The notes under the pieces were generated by a model that was not told where the DNA came from, searched no databases, and saw only the letters and a list, made by a program, of their open reading frames with translations. Positions 56,084 to 64,000 of a stretch of DNA of 64,000 nt are shown piece by piece; position 1 is the first letter of the stretch, and the number at the start of each line of letters is the position of its first letter. Source of the stretch: Podospora pseudoanserina (lineage: Eukaryota; Ascomycota; Sordariomycetes; Sordariales; Podosporaceae); contig NW_026946672.1 of the NCBI RefSeq assembly GCF_035222485.1, forward strand, positions 186,001 through 250,000, in the 5' to 3' direction. Made by a program: the position numbers and the translations under genes.

Positions 56084-56772
56084 ATCATAACTTTTTTGCA
56101 TTTTTACCAACGAAACCGTCTCTGTTTCAGTCACAATGCTAACCCAGGTAGAATTTCTTCTTTTGTTCTAGGCCCGACGCGGGTCCCGCTTTGCCATGTA
56201 TGTGCCGGCAGCGGGTTTTAGCGGGAATTTGGCGGGGAAGCCGTTGTCACAAGCTTCTGTTGTTCTCGAAGCATGGAACGGCCAGTGACCATCAAAGCAG
56301 CGCTTCACTCGTCCCATTTTCCCAATCGGAAGACGGCGAATGGCGCGAGATGACTCAGCCATTCAGGCAGATGTGCTCCATGGCTTCCGGGGGATGCAAC
56401 GGCCTGATCTCCTGGATAAGTCAACGCGACCGCGCTTCACCGTCCTCCTTCCTGTTGCGGGCTGAGGGGCCTTATCGTCGGTGAAGCTCTCTCCATCGCC
56501 AAGTACCGTAGTGCCGATTTTTTGTGGCAGTCGCCTTCTCATTGCCAGACCAGCAACACAGGCAAACCTTGCCACTGTTGATCAAATAATAAAACCGAGA
56601 CTGTTTTTCCCCCCATTTCCTTCTTTTATTATTATTCTCACTCATTCACTTTTACTCACCATCCGCCTTCACACACACCTCACTCCCATCCGTCCATCGG
56701 TAGCTGCTTCGTATCGCACACCCCGCAGTACCATTCGTCAAAAAAAAAACCGACCCCACCACCGTCACAAAC
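56084..56772. other. Intergenic region upstream of the 2OG oxygenase
   Basis: Pyrimidine-rich leader from about 56,600 to 56,770 with CA-rich sequence before the ATG. No other gene seen. Confidence 0.5.
56092..56097 (+). terminator. Pol III T-run after tRNA-Asp copy 1
   Basis: Six T residues nine bases after the tRNA 3' end. Confidence 0.75.
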
Positions 56773-57990
56773 ATGGCCGAATCTCAGGAGCTGTCCATGG
56801 ACCTCCCCGTTATTGACCTCGACGTCTTCCTTCACAACCCCCGTGACTCTGTTGAAGTGCAGGCAGAATGCGTCAAAGCCGCCAACGCTCTCATCACCTA
56901 CGGCGCACTGGTGCTCCACGATTCGCGCGTGTCTGAGGATGACAACACCATTTTCCTTGACCTCCTGGAAGATTACTTCGCCCAACCAGAAGAAGATCTC
57001 AAGAAGGATGAGCGCCCAGAGCTCAGCTACCAGATTGGTGTCACGCTCGAGAACACCGAAAAGCCCAAGTGCGCCGTCGATGAGCCATGCCTGAACGTGA
57101 TCGAGAGACTCGCCCCTTCAGAGCGCCCCTTGGATATCAAGGGCCACGAACCCGACCCGAAGTGCAGATTCTTCTGGAGAATGGTCGAGGCCCCTCCATA
57201 TGAGACTCAGTTCCCAGGCTTGAACGCCGACAACATCACTCCTGATGCGCCCCATATCAAGGAGAGATGGGGACCAGTCATGAACCAGTGGGGAACATCC
57301 ATGAAGAATGCGTAAGTCCTTGCAATTTCTTGTGATTTTAGATATCCAAAGTATGTTGCTAACGTTGGCTATTGCTGCAGCGTGGAAGGCCTCACCCAGA
57401 TGGCCGCCGTTGGCCTTGGCCTCCCAGCCGAGACCTTCAAAGATGCTGGCCGCTACGGCCCTCATCTCCTGGCCCCTACTGCCTCTGATCTCCAAAAGTA
57501 TGGCAAGGTCAACACGATCCTCGCCGGCTTCCACACCGATCTTAACTTTCTCACCATCCACGGTCGCTCCCGCTATCCCGGCCTCCACATCTGGGCTCGC
57601 AACACAGGAAAAAAGATCCCAGTCAAGATCCCGCAGGGCAACTACTTGCTGGTCCAAGCCGGTAAGCAGCTCGAGCACATCACCGGTGGCCTTATCAAGG
57701 CTGGCTTCCACGAGGTCGTGGTCAACGAGAGCACCGTCAAGGTAATCAACGATCGCAAGGAGAAATTCCCCAACAGGCCACTCGTGAGAATCAGCAGCAC
57801 CTTCTTCTGGCACTTGTCCAGCGATTACGACTTGGTGCCCATCCCCGAGCTGAAGCAAAAGGCCAAGGAGGTCCGAGCTGCCCAGTTCAACTTGGGCAAG
57901 GATGAGGGCGAGGAGGTCGAGTACCCTGCTCTCAAGGTCGGAGAGCAGGTGTCCAATGAGCTGAGGCACATTGCGCTCATGGCGAAATAA
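56773..57990 (+). CDS. 2-oxoglutarate/Fe(II)-dependent oxygenase (IPNS-like)
   Basis: Predicted 382 aa, exons 56773-57311 and 57381-57990, intron 69 nt. The N-terminal DIOX_N-like region starts LPVIDLDVFLHNP, with ITYGALVLHDSRVS. The catalytic double-stranded beta-helix has the iron ligands HTD (His about 231, Asp about 233, in GFHTDLNFLTIHG) and His about 279 (GKQLEHITGG). The 2OG-binding Arg is at about 316 in RPLVRISSTFFW, where RxS is usual. Length and motif spacing fit the isopenicillin-N-synthase-like superfamily. There is no secretion signal, so it is cytosolic. Fungal members of this soluble type oxidise small molecules. No cluster is evident next to it, so the substrate is unknown. 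Confidence 0.9.
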
Positions 57991-58557
57991 CTGACAGGAT
58001 TTTTCCTGTGGCATTTCTTTTTTGCTTTTTTCGGTGTGATTCAAGCCACGGCATATGACAGGTGTCAAATGGGTTGCACAGCATTAGCGCTGCGGGATTG
58101 GGTCATTTTTATGAGGTCATGTGTAATGCCTCAACATGGTGTCTTAGACCTTGGGTACCTAGTAAACAAGCGAGTCTTCAACGACTATTGTATCATATCA
58201 CAAATGTATTTATATTTTTGCATAATCCGGGGTACATCTGGCAAGGAGAAAATTACCATCTGCACAGTGAGCTCTGGGTCCAGTGACAATGACAGACCAT
58301 CAAGGTCCTCCGCCCACTCGCTCACCGCCTGCCTGATCACGAGTTCTGCCGCCTTCAGATCTTTGTTCCAGCTTTGGCCGCTCAACCCCCAGTCTACAGT
58401 AGAAGGCAGGCATCCATTTGAACACTAGATATCTAATGAACTCTTTCTATAGTCCCATTACCCACCCGCCGCATCTCAACTCATGGGAGCCATGATGAGC
58501 GATGGCTAACCATAATCAACAATTGTCACCACGAACAACGACATTCCACTTGTCTGC
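57991..58557. other. Intergenic spacer (convergent)
   Basis: Between the 2OG oxygenase stop and the last coding-like codons of the minus-strand secreted protein. Nothing supported. Confidence 0.5.
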
Positions 58558-58671
58558 TTAGAACGCTTGTCCCTTGATACGAAGGTCGTTATCCGTGACA
58601 CATCCATGCTGGCGCAGATAGTATGCGCCATTGCCAATCTGCTTCCACCGCACCTCCTGCTCGTGATCATC
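58558..58671 (-). other. In-frame coding-like continuation beyond a TAG
   Basis: Directly after the TAG that ends the secreted protein at 58672, the same frame stays open for 37 codons. It reads DDHEQEVRWKQIGNGAYYLR and then QHGCVTDNDLRIKGQAF before TAA at 58558. The W..IGNGA and GQAF pattern matches the usual C-terminal part of this kind of fungal secreted protein. It is therefore probably lost or spliced coding sequence. Confidence 0.6.
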
Positions 58672-59283
58672 CTATCTGTTTGTCAATACCCTGGGCGTCT
58701 GGGAGTTATGGTGAAACATAAGATGCGGACAGCTTCCATCATTGCACCAGTAGATGGCTGCCCACCACGAGCAGCTGACGCATCCACAGTTGCCAGGACC
58801 CGGTCCGTTCTTTGCGGTGCCTGACATACCCCACAGGTAGTGAATCCCATCCAAAATCTGGTTGTTACTGGCCTTGGTAAAGGGGACATCGCACGTGAAG
58901 GACTCGGGGTCCCCGGCGGCGGCGGCTGCTGAAATGTGGGCTGATGTAGTCGGGATTAGGACTGGAAAGGTTGCGTTCCGCCCAGAATATCTCGCCTCCA
59001 TTTGCGCAATCACTTCCTCGATGGTGCCGGTGACAGTCGTGGTAGCGCCGGTAGGATCGTCAACTTTGACAGGAAGGTCCCAAGAGATGGGATCCATTCC
59101 GTAGCCCCCAATACTGTTTGGCTGCTCGTTATTGGAGGCTGGAGCGCTGTAGACGCCCTTTTTCATGTTAGCAAGTGTGTTCTAACATAAGCTATCCACC
59201 TACGGTAGCCAAGGTGCTTAGAATATCATTCTTACCTCGAAAAAGGCCATCATGGCAGCGAGGGAAGTGAAACTGAACCACAT
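58672..59283 (-). CDS. Small secreted cysteine-rich protein, effector-like
   Basis: Predicted 177 aa, exons 59283-59236 and 59157-58672. The 78-nt intron has a GTAAGA donor and a GCTAAC branch site. Exon 1 encodes almost only the signal peptide (MWFSFTSLAAMMAFFEG), completed by VYSAPA in exon 2. The mature part contains IEEVIAQMEARYSG and a Cys cluster CGCVSCSWWAAIYWCNDG resembling the SCSY.SAIYWCND block of small secreted proteins common in plant- and dung-associated ascomycetes. The frame ends at a TAG just after this block, while homologous-looking sequence continues behind it. The protein is therefore either truncated by a nonsense change or has an intron I could not place. A TATA-like TATAAGA lies near 59448-59454 on the minus strand. 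Confidence 0.65.
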
Positions 59284-59823
59284 GATGTTTGGTTTGCAGG
59301 TATGAAACGCAGGTTCTCGGAAATTGGTGATGTCTACTGTGAAATAAGAGTCTACCAAAGGGAGAGAGGGCAAATATACGCTGACCAAGAGAGACGTGGG
59401 CCGGCCGTAAGAGTTCCGGGAGCAAGCGTGACCAAAATGACTGTTGCTCTTATACTCACTTTAAGCGCTTAGAAAGGCAGAGTCTTGGATACCTTATGCT
59501 ATCTAATGTTCTCCATAGATTGTCTTCACTAACACATACCTATTAGATTAAAGTGTTTCAGATGGCGGGACTGAAAAGTGATTCCCCTACCGCATGCAAT
59601 CTGCATCCCAAGACAAGGCTGTAGAACTATAGTGGCTTGCCAGTTCATGAGGTCTCAACCCTTAACCCCTGAACCGACGGACCAACATACCTAGGTAAGC
59701 ACACTCAATAGTTGACTTTTCAAACGAAATCAATTTCCAAGACCGAACTACTTATCAACTACCCAACTACAACGTGTCATCACAACACGACATTACATTC
59801 CGGAAATCTCTCACTCGGCACAT
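59284..59823. other. Intergenic region
   Basis: Between the secreted protein's 5' end and the 3' end of the broken AAA+ gene. Contains the TATA-like TCTTATA (plus-strand reading) near 59450. No gene. Confidence 0.5.
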
Positions 59824-62145
59824 TCATCTGCCCTCCATGTTCGCATCCCCCTTCTGACCCAGCAGCTGAAGTGCGGCAGTCCGCTTCTGAGCAAGCATTA
59901 GCAACCTGTCCGCCTTCACAACTCCATTGTTATCCCTTCCGCTCAGCATCAACGCAGTCTTGCACAAGTTCTTGATCTCTCTGCCGTTCATTTTCAGCTC
60001 GCACAGACGGTTCAGGTCGCTTTCGCCAACCACAAACTTCTCAGCTCCAAAGTGTTTTAAGAAGTTGAGCCAAACCTGCCGGCGCTGCGTGGAGTCGAGG
60101 TCGTAGTAAGGCAAGAACAAGTCAACGCGGGACTGGAAGTTGTGGTCGATGGCAGAGAAGCGGTTGGTGGTCAAGAACAGGATGCCTTGATAGTATTCGA
60201 GCTTGGTGAGGAAGACTGTGGCTTACACCGTTAGCAAGCCGCCACTTGGAACCACGATAAAGAGGCTGATGTAGAACACTTACTGGACACCAAATCATTA
60301 CGAATCAAGCCTTCATCGCTTCGAGCACCCCAAGAAGACGTCTGCCTCATCAAGAAGAAGCATGGCATTCCAAAGTGGGCACAGATTGAGAGCGTGATCA
60401 AGAGCTGCTTCGACCTCGGAAGGAGTGGTGCTCAAGACACCGGCCGAAACTAGATACAATGAGACCCGGGCTCGCTCAGCAACAGCTTCGGCAGTAAATG
60501 TCTTGCCCACACCGGGGGGGCCCGAACATGAGAATGGTAATCCCACGCCCTGTGATGGCACGGTTAGTCTATGTCGTTGATCAAAGGGTTCCTCAAAAAG
60601 CAGATGCGTACCTTTGTCAGCCACAAAGTCGTCGCACTCCTGGGTGCTCGCCTTCTTGCTTGCCACGGACTCCCAGGCAAGCTGCTTCTCACCTCCCCTA
60701 GACACTAATTTGTCAAAGGCGCTGTCGTTCCAGTCAATATCCCGCAAGTTTTCAATGCAGTAACGCCCCCAGTCCTTTGCTTTGATGTCGAATCCGATAA
60801 GCCAGGGGGTGGTCAGTAAAAGATGCTCGTCGGGCAACTCCGGAAGGCTGGAGTCGTCGACCCGGTCCAAGTCTGAAGGTTGACGATGGTAGCGGCCATC
60901 TCGTCCTTGGATCCTGATGATTCCTCCTCTACAGGTGATTCTTTTGCCACTTCCTCTTCGTTCTCCAACGAAGCGAGCTCAGGGACAGGTTTGTTCTCGC
61001 TATGGTAGTAGGCACAAGGGCCAATGACAACTCTGCCAGACATCTGGTTGTGTCACAGTCAGTACAAGATCGTCCAATCAGTTAAAGAGTTGTCCCACAG
61101 GACGGGAACACATACACTAAGCTGAACATCCTCCTCCTCCCCAACCTTGAAGGCAATCTTGTGCCCCTTCTACTGCTGATATCGGTAACCTCTCAGCCCC
61201 TCCCATCTCTTTCCTCTGGCCAGCATTCTGGCCTTGATCCCCTCTGGATCGGCCACCATCGAGAGTGGGTACACGCTCAAATTCCTGACCTTCTGTCTTC
61301 CCTTGAAGTGCTTGATGGTGACCCACGTCTCCTTCATCCCGGTCATCTGGCCATTCCAGTCAACGTACTCGCACATGACCCACATGTTGCTGCTTTCGGA
61401 GCTCAAGCTGTGCTTCCGGGAAACACGGCACAGCGTCTCGACGCCGAAGAATTTGGTGACGACCAGCTCACCGGATGGGAAGATTTGCCACAGGTTCTCA
61501 TGTCTGACGCGCCCAGTCCCGAGCGTCTCGTCAAGAGTGGTAATGGAGGACTCCAATAGTGGGTTTAGAAAGTCGATGAGGTGTTGGAGGCTTTCTTCCT
61601 CGCGGTGACCTCATCCGCATCATCGCCGTCGCTCAGGAGTGTCTGGATGGACTCGTGAATTTCATTGAGAATTTTCTAGCGGTGAACCAGCGGCTGGAAG
61701 GAGGCATTAAGAGTCCAGTTCTCGGCGGTGAGTGTGTCTGGGTCTTGATAATAGTTCTCGAGTGCTTTTACGAGTACGTCACGCACGCTGGGGCAGTTGA
61801 CGGTGATGCTGTTGGCGACGTGCTGATCAGAACCGGGATGGCGCTGGATGATGGGGATGTCGGAGACTTCCGCTTCGAGAGAGGACCGTTCCTCATCGAC
61901 GTTGACATGTTTAGACAAGCGGCTGGGGCAACTACCGCAACAGCAATCGGTTTCGTAGAGCTTCTGCACCACCACCGAGTTATCCGGCTCGGAAGGAGTC
62001 TCAGAACAAGACCTTCGTCAGTATTAGAAGACAGTGAAGAGGGTTGGCTGATTTCGTTCTCACACACCTGAACACCAGAGTCATCGACTATCTCGTCGGG
62101 TTCGGAACCACAAGGGGTTGCTGATCGAGTGCTCGGGGCCGACAT
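59824..62145 (-). pseudogene. Broken AAA+ ATPase of the large fungal family
   Basis: Remains of a soluble AAA+ ATPase. From the ATG at 62145: Cys motif CCCGSCPSRLSKH, VRDVLVKALENYY, SFQPLVHR, then a TAG (61676-61678) where this family has Trp. A frame change near 61,610 leads to SLQHLIDFLNPLLE, ENLWQIFPSGELVV and the ARGKRWEGLRGYRYQQ block with another TAG (61170). MSGRVVIGPCAYYH (intron before it), a frame change near 60,865, LLLTTPWLIGFD and GRYCIENLRDIDWNDSAF follow. The Walker A GPPGVGKTFTAEAVAE is out of frame with the lead ITILMF because of a seven-base C run (60514-60520). Walker B is MLLLDEADVFLG, with a further frame change near 60,325. The sensor region LEYYQGILFLTTNRFSAIDH and lid follow. 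Its proper start, introns and all motifs remain, so the decay looks recent. Confidence 0.85.
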
Positions 62146-62769
62146 GGTTACAGGAACGAGAGCTGAAACAACGTGATAGGTATGGAACAATGGTAAGATT
62201 TACGCAAGAGGAATGGCTGTTGAAGGTCGTCAGGTCTGAAGTGTAGTTTTTCATTGAAGCTGACTTGAAAGTAGTTTCTGCTGGGCTACTTATATCCCTC
62301 GAAGCTCTACTTCTTTGTAGGGTAGGCTTAGGCTTTCCATGATCCCAACCTCCAATTTCCCATTGACAGCATCCTACGCTACATGTCTGTCACTTCCAAA
62401 AAGGTGCATTGCAGGAGAACGAATCGACAAGCGCCAAGGGACTGTGTTGCCTAGAACTGCCTGGATGGAAACCAACAACGTATGAGATGCTGCATCACCA
62501 CCCAACCCCATCATCTAAAACTCACAAGATCAGATACTCTCGTGGATCTCACTCCTACAGTCGCCTGCTGCTGTGCACGCCAATCTTCTTCTTGCCTGAT
62601 GAGGCTTGTCGTGGATGTGTTGTTATGATATTGGATGACAACCAGGCTACCAGACCCACCAGACCAAAGCTACTACCTATTTGGATACTTCAACATGAAA
62701 GAAAAAAAGGCACTGGGGTTGTCCAGACTTGAAGCCATCAGCACTTGATAGATAGGGGCAAAAATGATA
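62146..62769. other. Intergenic region upstream of the AAA+ pseudogene
   Basis: Holds a TATA-like motif on the minus strand near 62289-62296, about 147 nt before the pseudogene's ATG, and the T5 terminator (minus, 62760-62764) of tRNA-Asp copy 2. No other gene. Confidence 0.5.
62760..62764 (-). terminator. Pol III T-run after tRNA-Asp copy 2
   Basis: Five T residues on the minus strand, five bases after the tRNA 3' end. Confidence 0.65.
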
Positions 62770-62854
62770 CTCTCCCGCCGGGAATTGAACCCGGGTCTCG
62801 AGCGAAGTCGGTGTTAATGACAAGCTCACATACTGACCACTATACTACGGAAGA
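62770..62854 (-). tRNA. tRNA-Asp(GUC), copy 2, with a 13-nt intron
   Basis: Identical to the copy at 55999-56083 except for one base inside the intron (T for C, second intron base). It has the same cloverleaf, GTC anticodon and intron position. Transcribed towards the other copy, with the 26-bp 5' flank shared. Confidence 0.93.
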
Positions 62855-62880
62855 TATACAGGGGTTATCCCCTATCGTAG
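62855..62880 (-). repeat. Duplicated 5' flank of tRNA-Asp, copy 2
   Basis: Exact reverse complement of 55973-55998. Similarity ends at 62881. Confidence 0.95.
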
Positions 62881-63341
62881 TAATTGGTTCATGAATAATT
62901 TATTAGATTGTGGGTATATATAGGAGTCAATACATACACCAACATCGTGGGGATTTCGAGCCCCGAAATCTTTGGCTCGGCTTGATTTGCTTGTCGTGCT
63001 TCTCAGGTTGACTTCAAAAATACAAGCAATAACTGAAAAAGGAATTTGACGCTTGCGAAGTACCTTCAATAAAGAGCAACAAAGGACGCTCCTCGCAAGA
63101 GACAGATGGAGGAACAATGGCGATGTTTACCTTAGTTGCTCCTTTGTATTGACACCTCGAGTAATACCAGCGTGCCCTGGCCCGGTAAGTTCCTCGCTAC
63201 GAAATGGCTTTGTCCATTTAAAAACCTCGTTGCGCCGTAGCAGTGATCGGCTTTCCATGGGTCTCGAGGTGCTGGAGGAGAATGCGATACGGGTTGATAT
63301 AGAGGGGGGTTATCACCCAGAATACTATCACAGCATCAGTC
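62881..63341. other. Intergenic region upstream of the kinase-like gene
   Basis: Left part AT-rich, right part ordinary. Short frames only, and no further gene seen. Confidence 0.5.
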
Positions 63342-64000
63342 ATGTCGTACGGCCATATCTTCAAGGATACAACGGGGCAGTACCTCTTCATCCGCGAGCT
63401 TGGAACGGGCGTCTCCTGTCGAGCTCAATTAGTCCATCACTTGCCGACAGGCGAATATCGAGTCCGCAAAGTCCTCCATCGGCGTGTGCCGATTAGCGAG
63501 GATCTCCCTCGCAACATCGGATACACGGTAGACGCAGATATCCAAGCCATTATCCAATTCAACAACGAGACTGCCATCGTTGATCTTCTCCAAAAGAGCG
63601 GCGAGCGAGACCAACTCAAAATCGCCGCGCTCTATTCACACTCAACCCATGTCGATGAAAAGAAAAAAAAGTACTCGCGAGTGTCGTATTGGTCTCTCTC
63701 CAACGGTGGCGACCTCGATTCCTTCCTTGCGGACTATCAGCACCACATTCCGCGGCCTTTCATTCTTCAGTTTCTTAGCCAGATGCTCACCACCCTCCAG
63801 CACATGTACACCGCCTGTCACGACCGTCTCGGCCCCATGGTTCACAACGACTTTCACGCAGGTAACATCCTTCTTCACTACCCCAGCGATGCTCGAAGCC
63901 CCATCCCCGATTTCCACCTCATCGACTTCGGCCTTGCAACCCCGTTATCTCCGGCATCCATTGCCGATGACAATGACTTCCTGCTTCCGGAACCTGGCAA
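63342..64000 (+). CDS. Protein-kinase-like protein (partial, runs off the window)
   Basis: Open from ATG 63342 to the window end, 219 codons without stop or evident intron. It starts MSYGHIFKDTTGQYLFIREL with a relaxed glycine loop (LGTGVSCRAQLV), then a strand with the probable ATP-binding Lys (EYRVRKVL). The catalytic loop is MVHNDFHAGNILLHY, an HxDxxxxN form (HNDFHAGN) closer to atypical or fungal kinase-like folds than to HRDLKPEN. The metal-binding motif is HLIDFGLA. The N-lobe, hinge (YWSLSNGGDLDSFL) and C-lobe start are in order, so it is a fungus-type protein-kinase domain. All key residues seen so far are kept, so it may be active. Substrates unknown. The C-terminal half lies beyond the window. 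Confidence 0.85.
   Translation, partial: MSYGHIFKDTTGQYLFIRELGTGVSCRAQLVHHLPTGEYRVRKVLHRRVPISEDLPRNIGYTVDADIQAIIQFNNETAIVDLLQKSGERDQLKIAALYSHSTHVDEKKKKYSRVSYWSLSNGGDLDSFLADYQHHIPRPFILQFLSQMLTTLQHMYTACHDRLGPMVHNDFHAGNILLHYPSDARSPIPDFHLIDFGLATPLSPASIADDNDFLLPEPG

Noticed and set aside
1-64000. Search for transposons, LTR-type elements, terminal inverted repeats, CRISPR-like arrays and a biosynthetic gene cluster
   Set aside because: No transposase or reverse-transcriptase-like frame, no long terminal repeats and no regularly spaced direct repeats were found. The P450, the oxygenase and the GMC enzyme are far apart and have no core synthase near them.

Overview
The window is nuclear DNA from a filamentous ascomycete (Pezizomycotina). 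It is most likely a Sordariomycete, and Sordariales is my guess. The evidence is: many short introns (about 50-80 nt) with GTANGT donors, CTAAC or CTGAC branch sites and CAG/TAG acceptors; compact genes on both strands; intron-bearing nuclear tRNAs; and fungal families such as an RNA-silencing type RdRP, a Zn2Cys6 regulator, SAT4/PTH11-type rhodopsin-like membrane proteins, a HET-like protein and a con-13 relic. Exon joins were worked out by eye from splice consensus, reading frame and family alignment from memory. They are not supported by RNA data.

Layout. 1-11 kb (minus strand): intron-bearing tRNA-Leu(AAG), a cytochrome P450, a secreted M14 zinc carboxypeptidase, a small unknown gene, a DUF1993 protein and a secreted type-B carboxylesterase. 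12-17 kb: a rhodopsin-like seven-helix protein (plus) and a Zn2Cys6 transcription factor (minus). 18-23 kb: a full-length RNA-dependent RNA polymerase. 24-26 kb: a secreted GMC oxidoreductase and tRNA-Pro(UGG). 26-36 kb: a run of small secreted, membrane or unknown proteins, a decayed con-13-like gene, and a protein that is essentially a lone RNase H1 hybrid-binding domain. 36-41 kb: Pus1-type tRNA pseudouridine synthase, an unknown gene with a doubtful 3' end, and a Med22-like Mediator subunit. 41-44 kb: a badly broken PCA1-like heavy-metal P1B-ATPase. 44-50 kb: a divergent pair, a HET-like membrane protein and a CorA-like membrane protein, followed by a SnoaL-like protein. 51-55 kb: a membrane-anchored Kelch protein and a Ser/Thr-rich secreted protein. 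56-64 kb: two tRNA-Asp(GUC) genes in inverted orientation enclosing a 2OG-Fe(II) oxygenase, a small secreted protein with an in-frame stop, and a broken AAA+ ATPase. A protein-kinase-like gene runs off the right end.

How the genes relate. I see no biosynthetic cluster or other obvious multi-gene pathway. The window mixes housekeeping genes (tRNAs, Pus1, Med22) with accessory genes: secreted hydrolases and oxidases, membrane receptors, and HET-like and kinase-like proteins. The right half has at least two host genes that are clearly pseudogenes and up to three more that may be. Several of the lesions would fit C-to-T change at CpA, as in repeat-induced point mutation, but others are small insertions or duplications. 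I found no retroelement, DNA transposon or CRISPR-like array, and no convincing new multi-gene system. The best leads are the lone hybrid-binding-domain protein, the HET-like/CorA-like divergent pair, the duplicated tRNA-Asp units with a shared 5' flank, and the cluster of recent pseudogenes.
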